Part shown: positions 25,949-34,090 of the stretch, piece by piece | Layout of the letters: every line of letters begins with the position of its first letter | Numbering within the stretch: position 1 is the stretch's first letter | Origin: Flavobacterium sp. J27 | GTDB lineage: Bacteria > Bacteroidota > Bacteroidia > Flavobacteriales > Flavobacteriaceae | Direction: 5' to 3' | Length of the DNA: 64,000 bases | Assembly: GCF_004303025.1 (NCBI RefSeq) | Contig: NZ_PJQW01000012.1 | Coordinates: forward strand, 1 to 64,000 | Translations under genes and position numbers: made by a program | The notes under the pieces: generated by a model | What the model was told of the DNA's origin: nothing | The model's input: the letters and a program-made list of their open reading frames with translations, nothing else | Database searches by the model: none

Positions 25949-26932
25949 TTATTTCTTTTTTAAAAATCGATATTGCAATATTCTTTTATAATATTTTAAT
26001 TTAACTGAAAAGGTTGCTTTAGGAAAATACGAAGTAAGTAATCCTTCTTGTTCTTCTGTAGCTTCATTACTCGTATATTTAATTTTTAAGGCTTCAAAAG
26101 CAGCATTTCTCAATAAAGTTTGCAGTGTTTTTTCTATATTTTTAGTATGTGATTCTGGTAAAACATCATAAATTTCTTTTAAATTCAAATAAGAAGAATA
26201 GCGTTGAAAGTATAACGATTTCAAGGAATAAACACCGCCTTCATGTATACGATATACAGCTGTTTTATAATTTAAAAACGCACCTAAACCTTCTTTCAAA
26301 AGCAAACAATATAATGAATTATCTTTCATTCTTTTTAACGAACTTAACAAAGGTAAATCTAAAGCACTTTTCAAGAAAACAGTGGTTAAGGAATAAGTAC
26401 AATAGGGGTTAAAAATCGTATTAAAATCGATAGTTACCACATCTTCATTAAATCCAAATTCATTTTTCTGAAAAGTACTTCCATTAAAATTAAGGTAATC
26501 GGTCCAGCAAATTACATACTTTTGATTTGATTCTAAAAAGTCTACTTGTTTTTGTAGTTTTTCAACATCGGTCCAATAATCATCCCCTTCACAAAGCGCA
26601 ATGTATTTTCCTTTACAAGCTGGAAAAGTAAAATTAGTCCAAATACTTATCCTTTTGGAATATTTATTTTCATCTTGTAAAATTAATTTAATAATACTTG
26701 GATATTTTTGTTGGTACGATTTAATTATAGAGACGGTCTGATCTGTAGAAGCGTCATCATGAATAATCACTTCAAAAGAAAAGGTTGTTTTTTGATTTAA
26801 AAAACTAATAATGGCTTGTTCGATAAATTTTTCTTGATTAAAAGTATGGCAAACAATACTAACAAACGGTAAATTATTTTCGGTTATAGTCCAATTTTTA
26901 ATAATATCATTTTCCGACCTTAAATTCATCAT
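25949..26932 (-). CDS. GT2-family glycosyltransferase
   Basis: A 327-residue GT-A enzyme. SIVCHTFNQEKFIEQAIISF near residues 25-44 is the GT2 start, FEVIIHDDASTDQT the first acidic site and YIALCEGDDYWTDVEKLQ the DxD equivalent (EGDD), a pattern common in Bacteroidota capsule and O-antigen clusters. The long C-terminal part contains a second positively charged helical region. Its promoter overlaps that of the divergent DegT gene. The donor and acceptor cannot be assigned. Confidence 0.9.
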   Translation of the reverse strand: MMNLRSENDIIKNWTITENNLPFVSIVCHTFNQEKFIEQAIISFLNQKTTFSFEVIIHDDASTDQTVSIIKSYQQKYPSIIKLILQDENKYSKRISIWTNFTFPACKGKYIALCEGDDYWTDVEKLQKQVDFLESNQKYVICWTDYLNFNGSTFQKNEFGFNEDVVTIDFNTIFNPYCTYSLTTVFLKSALDLPLLSSLKRMKDNSLYCLLLKEGLGAFLNYKTAVYRIHEGGVYSLKSLYFQRYSSYLNLKEIYDVLPESHTKNIEKTLQTLLRNAAFEALKIKYTSNEATEEQEGLLTSYFPKATFSVKLKYYKRILQYRFLKKK

Positions 26933-26940
26933 ATTTTATT

Positions 26941-26963
26941 TATTTTTGCTTTTGGCAAATATA
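26941..26963. promoter_or_regulatory. Overlapping face-to-face promoters
   Basis: TATTTTTG on the plus strand (26941-26948) drives the DegT gene at 26988. TATATTTG on the minus strand (26956-26963) drives the GT2 gene at 26932. The -7 boxes are 7 bp apart and face each other, so the two polymerases should exclude one another. Confidence 0.55.
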
Positions 26964-26987
26964 GCTCAATATAGTTATTAATAAAAA

Positions 26988-28064
26988 ATGATAAACGTAA
27001 CAAAAACTTTTTTACCTTCTCAAGAAGAATATCAATCCATTTTAAAACGCGCATGGGACAAAGTTTGGTTAACTAATAGAGGTATTTTAACTTTAGAATT
27101 AGAAGAGAAATTAAAAAAGTATCTTACCATTAATAATATAATTATTACTAATAATGGTACTATTCCTTTACAAATTGCTTTAAAAATACTAGGCAATAAT
27201 GGAGAAATAATAACCACTCCTTTTTCCTATGTTGCTACAACATCAGCCATTGTTTGGGAAAATTGCATTCCTGTTTTTGTAGATATTCATCCAGAATATC
27301 TAACTATTGATGAAGAAAAAATAGAAGCCGCAATTACACCAAATACCAAAGCAATATTAGCTACTCATGTTTTTGGGAATCCTTGTCATGTGGAAGTAAT
27401 TGAAAGTATTGCAAAAAAACATAGTTTATATGTTATTTATGATGCTGCACATGCTTTTGGAGTAACTTATGCTGGAAATTCGCTTTTTAATTTTGGTGAT
27501 GTAAGTACGTGTAGTTTTCATGCTACAAAAATCTTCCATACTGGAGAAGGTGGTGCTTTGTTTTGTAATGATGATGAGCTATATCATAAATTATTTTATA
27601 GCCACAATTTTGGACATAATGGCCCAACTGATTTTCACGGATTAGGAATCAATGCCAAAATCTCAGAATTACAATCAGCTATGGGGCTTGCAGTTTTTAA
27701 TCATATAGAAACCATTTTTGAAGAAAGAAAAAAAGTGGTTCAATTTTACAACGAAAATTTAAAATTCAATACATTTTCTACTTTTAAAATTAGAGAAAAA
27801 ACATCTTGGAATTATAGTTATTATCCTATCGTTTTTAAGTCAGAAGAACTATTATTACAAGCCGTTTCAATATTGAACAAAGAAAATATTTTTCCTAGAA
27901 GATATTTCTATCCTTCTTTGAACACTTTAAATTATGTTTCACCAAGTGTCATGCCAATTTCTGAATCTATATCACCAAGAATATTATGCTTACCTTTATA
28001 TGTAGGTTTAGAAGAAACAGATTTAAATAAAATTGCAACGATATTAAATACTTTAGAATGTTAG
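26988..28064 (+). CDS. DegT/DnrJ/EryC1/StrS aminotransferase
   Basis: A 358-residue PLP-dependent sugar aminotransferase converting a nucleotide keto-sugar to an amino-sugar. TTPFSYVATTSAIVWENCIP is the substrate-lid block, VIYDAAHAFGV carries the PLP-ring Asp, and CSFHATKIFHTGEGGALF carries the Schiff-base Lys (HATK). The length is normal. The downstream LpxD-like gene overlaps by 7 bp, and two further acyl/acetyltransferase genes follow. Together they would make an N-acylated amino-sugar. The enzyme supplying the keto-sugar is not in this window. Confidence 0.93.
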   Translation: MINVTKTFLPSQEEYQSILKRAWDKVWLTNRGILTLELEEKLKKYLTINNIIITNNGTIPLQIALKILGNNGEIITTPFSYVATTSAIVWENCIPVFVDIHPEYLTIDEEKIEAAITPNTKAILATHVFGNPCHVEVIESIAKKHSLYVIYDAAHAFGVTYAGNSLFNFGDVSTCSFHATKIFHTGEGGALFCNDDELYHKLFYSHNFGHNGPTDFHGLGINAKISELQSAMGLAVFNHIETIFEERKKVVQFYNENLKFNTFSTFKIREKTSWNYSYYPIVFKSEELLLQAVSILNKENIFPRRYFYPSLNTLNYVSPSVMPISESISPRILCLPLYVGLEETDLNKIATILNTLEC

Positions 28065-29017
28065 AAATTGGTGGTAAAAAAGTGAACTTAGATGAAATTA
28101 TTTTACATCTAAAGGATAACGCTATAGATTATCAAATTGTAGAAAACGCAACATGGCAAGATACTTACAAATTTGCAAGTATAAAAAACGTAGTACCTAA
28201 TGGAATTTACTACTTTGAAAATACTGAATTTATAAGTCGTTTTAACATTGAAAATAGTATCCTAATTGTTTCTGAAGCAGTACAAGTAAGTTCTGGTAAC
28301 AATTTAATTATAGTAGAAAATCCGCAATTAGCTCATTATTTACTTTGTGCTTCCATTAATAAAGTAAAAATAGATGGTATTAGTGCTTCATCTAAAATCA
28401 ATTCAGAAGCTACTATTGGAGAAAATGTGAGTATTGGAGAAAATTGTGTCATTGGAAAATGTATTTTAGAAGATGGGGTTGTTTTAAAACACAATGTAGT
28501 TATTGAAGACAATGTAATCATTAAAAAAAACACCTTTATTGATAGTAATAGTGTTATTGGTGCTGGTGGATTAGCCTGGATTTGGAATTCAAATGGAGAA
28601 AGAATTATCCAGCCTCAATTAGGCGGTGTAATTATTGAAGAAGATTGTATCTTAGCTACAGACATTACTATAGTAAAAGGGTCATTATCTGAATGTACAA
28701 CTATAGGAAAAGGAACGGTAATGGCTCATGGTACCAAAATAGGACATGGGGTACAATTAGGAGAGCAAGTACATATTGCCAATAATGTTAGTATTGCTGG
28801 AAATGCCCGTGTAGGAAACCGATGCTTTTTAGGAAGTGCCTGTGTCATTTCTTCAAACATATCAGTCATAGAAAATTGTATTGTAGGCGCTGGTGCGGTA
28901 GTCGTTGCACATGTGGATGAAAGTTTTGTAACCTTAGCAGGTGTTCCTGCAAAAATTATAAAGAGAAATAATTATAACGGTAAACCCAATGGTGCACCAA
29001 AACCTTTTAAAAAATAA
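28058..29017 (+). CDS. LpxD-like hexapeptide N-acyltransferase
   Basis: A 319-residue protein. An N-terminal domain of about 100 residues precedes a long left-handed beta-helix (about residues 105-300) of hexapeptide repeats such as IGENVSIGENCVIGK. MAHGTKIGHGVQLGEQVHIA contains the His likely to act as catalytic base, placed as in LpxD. It differs from housekeeping LpxD in sequence and context, lying in the glycan cluster and overlapping the DegT gene by 7 bp. It probably acylates the amino-sugar made by DegT (inference). Confidence 0.82.
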   Translation: MLEIGGKKVNLDEIILHLKDNAIDYQIVENATWQDTYKFASIKNVVPNGIYYFENTEFISRFNIENSILIVSEAVQVSSGNNLIIVENPQLAHYLLCASINKVKIDGISASSKINSEATIGENVSIGENCVIGKCILEDGVVLKHNVVIEDNVIIKKNTFIDSNSVIGAGGLAWIWNSNGERIIQPQLGGVIIEEDCILATDITIVKGSLSECTTIGKGTVMAHGTKIGHGVQLGEQVHIANNVSIAGNARVGNRCFLGSACVISSNISVIENCIVGAGAVVVAHVDESFVTLAGVPAKIIKRNNYNGKPNGAPKPFKK

Positions 29018-29020
29018 ATT

Positions 29021-29521
29021 ATGAATACAAGTGTTATATCAAAAACAGCTCAAATAGGAAACAATGTTCAAATAGGACATTTTTGCATCATAGAAGACGA
29101 TGTTAGAATTGGGGATAATGTGGTTATTGGGAATTATTGTATTTTAAAAAAAGGGGCTGTCATAGGAGACAATTGTAGATTTACGGCTTACTGTGAAATC
29201 AGAGAAAATGTAAAAGTAGGTAAAGGAAGTTCTTTTGGTAGTAGATGTACTATTTCAGCCAATGCTATTATTGGTGAAAATGTGATTATAAAATACAGTT
29301 TCGTATTAACAGATACACCTGTTTTAGAAAACAATAACGAAAAAGTAGTGGGTATAATTGGAGACAATACTTTAATAGGTGCTAATGTAACTTTAATGCC
29401 TGGATTCAATATTGGAAAAAACGCCACTATTGGTGCTTGTTCACAAGTAAGAAGTGATGTGCAAGACAATGAAATTTGGTACGGAAATCCTGCTAAATTA
29501 TTCAAAACTAAGAATTCGTAA
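29021..29521 (+). CDS. Hexapeptide-repeat acyl/acetyltransferase
   Basis: A 166-residue protein made almost wholly of left-handed beta-helix repeats, from IGNNVQIGHFCIIEDDVRIG to the closing block MPGFNIGKNATIGACSQV, ending NEIWYGNPAKLFK as in WbbJ/maltose-acetyltransferase-like proteins. It starts 3 bp after the LpxD-like gene. It probably O- or N-acetylates a nucleotide sugar. It lacks a clear separate N-terminal domain, so acceptor choice cannot be read. Confidence 0.82.
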   Translation: MNTSVISKTAQIGNNVQIGHFCIIEDDVRIGDNVVIGNYCILKKGAVIGDNCRFTAYCEIRENVKVGKGSSFGSRCTISANAIIGENVIIKYSFVLTDTPVLENNNEKVVGIIGDNTLIGANVTLMPGFNIGKNATIGACSQVRSDVQDNEIWYGNPAKLFKTKNS

Positions 29522-29538
29522 TTTAGATAGTTATTCCA

Positions 29539-30177
29539 ATGTTAATAGTAGGTTCAAAAGGCTTTGCAAAAGAGTTACTCGAAGTGTTACATCACAACCA
29601 AACTATTGATAATGTTGCTTTTTTTGATAATGTTAATTCAGATGTAAAAGGAAAATTATATGACACTTTTCCAATTATAAAGACATTTGAAGATGTTGCT
29701 ATCTTATTTAAAACACAGGGAACAAAATTTACTATTGGTATTGGTAATCCGAAATTAAGAAAAAGTTTATACAACCAATTTATTGCTTTAGGAGGTGAAA
29801 ATACTACTGTAATTAGTAAATATGCTAAAATTGGATTCTTCGGTAATACAATTGGTGAAGGAACTGCAATAATGACCGATGCTATTATTACCAGTAATGT
29901 AACTCTAGGAAAGTCGTGCTTAATTAATAAACAAGCGCTAATTGGTCATGATGTAATTATTGGAGATTTTTCAGAAATTGCACCTGGAGCTAAAATTGGC
30001 GGTAACGTAACCATTGGCTCTACAACATTTGTAGGTATGAATGCTACTATTTTGCAAAAAGTAACTATAGGTAACAATGTGATTATTGCAGCAGGTGCAG
30101 TAGTAACACAAAACTTACCCGATAATTGTATGGTTGCTGGTGTTCCAGCAGTAATAAAAAAACAAATTAATCCATAA
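29539..30177 (+). CDS. NeuD/PglD-family sugar acetyltransferase
   Basis: A 212-residue protein. The N-terminal Rossmann-like UDP-sugar-binding domain (MLIVGSKGFAKELLEVLHHN) is followed by a hexapeptide beta-helix. ALIGHDVIIGDFSEIAPGAK contains the His used as general base in PglD. The end, NLPDNCMVAGVPAVIKK, is the standard cap. The family acetylates UDP-linked 4-amino sugars or sialic acids. With DegT upstream in the same transcription unit, N-acetylation of a UDP-4-amino-sugar is a good guess. tsaC begins 3 bp after the stop. Confidence 0.88.
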   Translation: MLIVGSKGFAKELLEVLHHNQTIDNVAFFDNVNSDVKGKLYDTFPIIKTFEDVAILFKTQGTKFTIGIGNPKLRKSLYNQFIALGGENTTVISKYAKIGFFGNTIGEGTAIMTDAIITSNVTLGKSCLINKQALIGHDVIIGDFSEIAPGAKIGGNVTIGSTTFVGMNATILQKVTIGNNVIIAAGAVVTQNLPDNCMVAGVPAVIKKQINP

Positions 30178-30180
30178 AAA

Positions 30181-30747
30181 ATGGACGTTAATACAGAAAT
30201 ACACAATGCCTTCGAAGTAATTAAAAACGGAGGAATTATACTCTACCCAACGGATACCGTTTGGGGAATAGGTTGCGATGCCACAAATGAAGAGGCTATT
30301 AAAAAAATATTTGCTTTAAAACAAAGAGAAGAAAGTAAAAGTATGATTGTTTTAGTAAATGGGGAACGAATGATGCATCAGGTTTTTAACGAAATTCCTG
30401 AAGTTGCTTGGCAAATTTTGGATTATTCTGAAAAGCCTACCACCTTAATTCTTGACAAACCTAAAAATGTAGCTAAAAATATTATTGCGGAAGATAATTC
30501 ATTAGCTGTACGAATGGTAACTGAACCATTTTGTTATAAATTAATGGAACGTATGAAAAAACCATTAGTTTCTACTTCAGCCAATATTTCTGGTATGCCA
30601 ACACCACAGTCTTTCAAAGAAATTAGCTCAGAGATTTTAAAAGGTGTAGACTATGTTGTAAATTTGAATCGCGAAAAAAGTAATGCTAAACCTTCCACAA
30701 TAATTAAACTTGGATTAGATAGTCAAGTTAAAATTATTAGAAAATAG
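30181..30747 (+). CDS. tsaC: L-threonylcarbamoyladenylate synthase (TsaC/Sua5/YrdC)
   Basis: Makes threonylcarbamoyl-AMP from threonine, bicarbonate and ATP for the t6A37 modification of ANN-decoding tRNAs. ILYPTDTVWGIGCDATNEEA and the KQREESKSM block (positive RNA/nucleotide groove) are present, as is STSANISGMPTP. At 188 residues it is the short TsaC form without the Sua5 C-terminal domain. It lies only 3 bp downstream of the NeuD-like gene and has no promoter of its own that I can see. This essential housekeeping gene thus appears to be read from the glycan operon. Confidence 0.95.
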   Translation: MDVNTEIHNAFEVIKNGGIILYPTDTVWGIGCDATNEEAIKKIFALKQREESKSMIVLVNGERMMHQVFNEIPEVAWQILDYSEKPTTLILDKPKNVAKNIIAEDNSLAVRMVTEPFCYKLMERMKKPLVSTSANISGMPTPQSFKEISSEILKGVDYVVNLNREKSNAKPSTIIKLGLDSQVKIIRK

Positions 30748-30753
30748 ATTATA

Positions 30754-30828
30754 TGTCAATTTATAATTAGTCAGTGTGTCACATAAATTGACTAATTTAA
30801 ATGTGGACTAATTGTGACCAATTTAAAA
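30754..30828. repeat. Intergenic repeat with inverted AATTAGTCA arms
   Basis: AATTAGTCA (30765-30773) pairs with TGACTAATT (30789-30797), surrounded by further degenerate TGTCAATT/GACTAATT words up to 30828. The same vocabulary recurs at 43599-43690, so this looks like a dispersed flavobacterial intergenic repeat. Confidence 0.5.
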
Positions 30829-30830
30829 AA

Positions 30831-32249
30831 ATGAATTACAAGCAACATTTAGAAGATAAAATATTTGATATTGTTTCCCAAGCTGCCAACCAATTAAATT
30901 TGGAATGTTATGTTATTGGTGGGTATGTAAGAGACATTTTATTAGAACGAAATCATAAAAAAGATATTGATATTGTTGCAGTAGGCAGTGGTATTGAATT
31001 AGCCTTAAAAGTTTCCGAACTAATTCCAAATCATCCAAAAGTACAAGTTTTTAAAAACTATGGTACGGCTATGTTGCGTTATAACGATATGGATATTGAA
31101 TTTGTAGGTGCTCGTAAAGAATCCTACAATAGAGACAGTAGAAAACCTATAGTTGAAAATGGATCTTTGAAAGACGATCAAGAAAGACGCGATTTTACTA
31201 TAAATGCACTGGCTTTTTCCTTAAACAAAACTAATTTTGGTGAATTATTAGATCCTTTTAATGGCGTAGAAGACTTAAAAAATAAAATCATTCGCACACC
31301 TTTAGATTCTGATATTACTTATTCTGATGATCCTTTACGAATGTTACGAGCGATTCGTTTTGCTACTCAGTTGCATTTTGAAATTGAAACGCAATCGTTA
31401 GAAGCTATTTCTCGCAATAAAGAGCGAATAAAAATTATTTCTGGTGAGCGTATTGTAGAAGAGTTTAATAAAATTCTTTCCACTGAAAAACCATCTATCG
31501 GGTTTTTATTACTACATCAAACCGGATTATTAGATCTTATTTTACCTGAATTAACAGCTTTAAACAGTGTGGAAGAAGTAGATGGTCACACACACAAAAA
31601 TAACTTTTATCACACCTTAGAAGTTGTCGATAATATTTGTCCAAATACCGATGATGTATGGTTGCGTTGGGCTGCGTTATTACACGATATAGGTAAAGCA
31701 CCCACGAAAAGATTCAATAAAAAACAAGGTTGGACCTTTCACGGACATGAATTTTTAGGAGGCAAAATGGTAAAGCGCATTTTCGAACGTTTACATATGC
31801 CTTTGAATCAAAAACTAAAATTTGTTCAAAAAATGGTTACTATGAGTTCGAGACCTATCGTACTGGCTCAAGATATAGTTACAGATTCGGCTGTGCGAAG
31901 ATTGGTCTTTGATGCAGGTGAAGATGTAGAAAACTTAATGACCTTATGTGAAGCTGATATTACTACGAAAAACCCTAAAAAATTTAGCAAATATCATAAC
32001 AACTTTAAAATTGTTCGTCAGAAAATTGTAGAAGTAGAAGAACGAGACCATGTTCGCAATTTTCAACCACCTATCACAGGTGAAGAGATTATGAACTTGT
32101 TTGGTTTAAAACCAGGAAGAGAAATTGGAGTACTTAAAGAAGCCGTAAAAGAAGCCATTTTAGAGGGAGAAATTCCAAATGAGTATGAAGATGCTTTGGC
32201 TTTTGTAATACAAAAAGCGGAGAAAATGGGCTTACAAAAAGTCGATTAA
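30831..32249 (+). CDS. cca: CCA tRNA nucleotidyltransferase with HD domain
   Basis: Adds or repairs the 3'-CCA of tRNAs. The class-II nucleotidyltransferase head has GGYVRD at residues 30-35 and the metal pair DID at 45-47. RRDFTINALA and RMLRAIRFATQL complete the head and neck. A C-terminal HD domain with LLHDIGKAPTKRF and HGHEFLGG adds a possible phosphohydrolase activity. The ATG at 30831 is used; the in-frame ATG at 30801 lies within the repeat and would add a non-conserved peptide. The length of 472 residues matches family members with an HD domain. Confidence 0.95.
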   Translation: MNYKQHLEDKIFDIVSQAANQLNLECYVIGGYVRDILLERNHKKDIDIVAVGSGIELALKVSELIPNHPKVQVFKNYGTAMLRYNDMDIEFVGARKESYNRDSRKPIVENGSLKDDQERRDFTINALAFSLNKTNFGELLDPFNGVEDLKNKIIRTPLDSDITYSDDPLRMLRAIRFATQLHFEIETQSLEAISRNKERIKIISGERIVEEFNKILSTEKPSIGFLLLHQTGLLDLILPELTALNSVEEVDGHTHKNNFYHTLEVVDNICPNTDDVWLRWAALLHDIGKAPTKRFNKKQGWTFHGHEFLGGKMVKRIFERLHMPLNQKLKFVQKMVTMSSRPIVLAQDIVTDSAVRRLVFDAGEDVENLMTLCEADITTKNPKKFSKYHNNFKIVRQKIVEVEERDHVRNFQPPITGEEIMNLFGLKPGREIGVLKEAVKEAILEGEIPNEYEDALAFVIQKAEKMGLQKVD

Positions 32250-32297
32250 ATGATGCTTAACTTATGTTTTCAATTATATATTGAATGTAACTAAACT

Positions 32298-33323
32298 ATG
32301 AAAAAATATTTTTTACCCATAACTAAAATTGCCTTAGTACTTGTATACCTTGTAATTGTAGCTGGGGCTTTGGTACGTATGACGGGTTCCGGAATGGGTT
32401 GTCCAGACTGGCCAAAATGTTTTGGCTATTATATTCCACCAACTGACGAAAAAGAATTACTGTTTACTCCGAATAGAGCTTACAAAAAAGGAATGGTAAT
32501 TATAAAAGAGGAAACGCTTTTGGTTGCCAAAACAGATTTTACTACTACAGCAACTTTTTCAAAGGAGGATTGGGAAAAATATACCAAACATGATTATGCT
32601 ATTTTTAACCCTTCACATACTTGGGTAGAATACATCAATCGCTTGTTTGGTGCTTTAGCCGGAATTGCTTGTTTTGCAAGTTTTATTGTTTCATTTTGGT
32701 TTTGGAAAACCAATAAAAAATTAGTGCTCTATACCTTTATAATTTGCTTTTTAATGGGATTTCAGGCTTGGCTTGGGAAAACTGTTGTAGATTCGGTTTT
32801 AAATCCTGTAAAAATTACAACACATATGCTCGCCGCATTTTTAATTGTCGGACTTCAATTGTATTTAATTTTCTATTTTCAGAAAAGTCAAACTAAAGAA
32901 TATACCTACCATTCAAAATTTAAAACAGCTGTAATCATTACATTGGTTTTAACCTTAGTTCAAGTTGTTTTAGGAACTGCAGTTAGAGAACATGTAGATA
33001 CGATTTCTGAAACGGGTTTACCAAAGGAAACTTGGTTACAAAGTCCTACGCTATCTTTCTATATTCACAGAAGTTTTTCTATTTTGGTTACCCTTGCAAT
33101 TGGCTATTTAGTGTATTTAAATTCCAAATTAAAATTGGGTTATACCAAAATAAAATTTGTAGTAGTCATCGTTTTATTTGAAATTCTTTCAGGTATTGCT
33201 ATGTACTATTTTCATTTCCCTTTTGGATCACAAACCTTACATATTGTATTATCTTCGCTCTTATTTGGATTTTTATTCTATTTGGTTTTAGAGAGTTTTC
33301 AAAGTAGAAAGCAACTGAGTTAA
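32298..33323 (+). CDS. ctaA: Heme A synthase (COX15/CtaA family)
   Basis: A membrane enzyme oxidising heme O to heme A for cytochrome oxidase. It has 341 residues and eight predicted helices. MTGSGMGCPDWPKCFG carries the cysteine pair C35/C41. The likely heme ligands are H176 (ITTHMLAAF), H257 (SFYIHRSFS) and H315 (SQTLHIVLSS). The position of the first ligand His of the B. subtilis enzyme is Asn114 in WVEYINRLFG. A 60-residue extracytoplasmic loop lies between helices 1 and 2. Its stop codon abuts the stop of the convergent LytTR gene. Confidence 0.94.
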   Translation: MKKYFLPITKIALVLVYLVIVAGALVRMTGSGMGCPDWPKCFGYYIPPTDEKELLFTPNRAYKKGMVIIKEETLLVAKTDFTTTATFSKEDWEKYTKHDYAIFNPSHTWVEYINRLFGALAGIACFASFIVSFWFWKTNKKLVLYTFIICFLMGFQAWLGKTVVDSVLNPVKITTHMLAAFLIVGLQLYLIFYFQKSQTKEYTYHSKFKTAVIITLVLTLVQVVLGTAVREHVDTISETGLPKETWLQSPTLSFYIHRSFSILVTLAIGYLVYLNSKLKLGYTKIKFVVVIVLFEILSGIAMYYFHFPFGSQTLHIVLSSLLFGFLFYLVLESFQSRKQLS

Positions 33324-34079
33324 TTATTCTAACCACGTTTTAAAATCGTTTACACGTTCACGAGCCACAATAACCTCATCTTCTTTATAGGAAGGAAGTA
33401 TAATTTTTAATCGAGAATTCGTATGCACTTGAATTTCTTTAATTCCTTTTAAGGGTAAAATGAATTTTCTATTAATACGGAAGAAATCTTTAGGATTTAA
33501 ATCGTTTTCTAATTGCTCCATTGTCGTATCTAAAAGATAATCTCTATTATCGAAAGTGTGCAAGTAAGTGCCTTTGTTTTCACTAAAAAAACATTCTACT
33601 TCTTGAATCGGAATAACTTTTATTTGTTGGCCAATTTTTACCGAAAAACGGGCTTTATATTCTCTTTCCACTGGATTAACTAACATTCTCTTAATGGCTT
33701 CGAAATCTAAACTTACTGCCGCATTAGCATGGGCTCTAGCTTTAAATTTAGAAACAGCTGTTTCTAAATCATCTTCATCAATCGGTTTTAATAAATAATC
33801 GATGCTATTTAATTTAAAAGCACGTAACGCATATTCATCATAAGCAGTGGTAAAAATAATCGCACTTTTAATGTCTATTTGCTCAAAAATTTCAAAAGAC
33901 AAACCATCAGACAATTGAATATCTAAGAAAATCAGATCAGGATGTGTATTATTTTGGAACCAATTTAAAGCTTCTTCTACAGAATGCAACATTTGTGTTA
34001 CTTCTAATCCTAGCTTTTCAACTTTGCGTTGCAACAATCTTGCTGCTGGTTTTTCATCTTCAATTATGATAATATTCAT
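33324..34079 (-). CDS. LytTR-family response regulator
   Basis: A 251-residue two-component regulator. The receiver domain has the acidic EDE at residues 7-9, phospho-acceptor D53 (LIFLDIQLSDG) and the conserved K in YLLKPIDE. The LytTR DNA-binding domain spans about residues 140-250, with FFRINRKFILPLKGIKEIQV. It is the partner of the LytS-type kinase at 36922-38256 and the last gene of an eight-gene operon, 11 bp after the GT39 gene. LytTR proteins usually bind pairs of imperfect repeats, and the 21-bp repeat array upstream of the operon is a candidate target. Confidence 0.94.
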   Translation of the reverse strand: MNIIIIEDEKPAARLLQRKVEKLGLEVTQMLHSVEEALNWFQNNTHPDLIFLDIQLSDGLSFEIFEQIDIKSAIIFTTAYDEYALRAFKLNSIDYLLKPIDEDDLETAVSKFKARAHANAAVSLDFEAIKRMLVNPVEREYKARFSVKIGQQIKVIPIQEVECFFSENKGTYLHTFDNRDYLLDTTMEQLENDLNPKDFFRINRKFILPLKGIKEIQVHTNSRLKIILPSYKEDEVIVARERVNDFKTWLE

Positions 34080-34090
34080 ATTACATTTTT

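Noticed and set aside
29188..30206. Minus-strand open frames across the hexapeptide transferase genes
   Set aside because: They are antisense shadows produced by the regular codon pattern of hexapeptide repeats.
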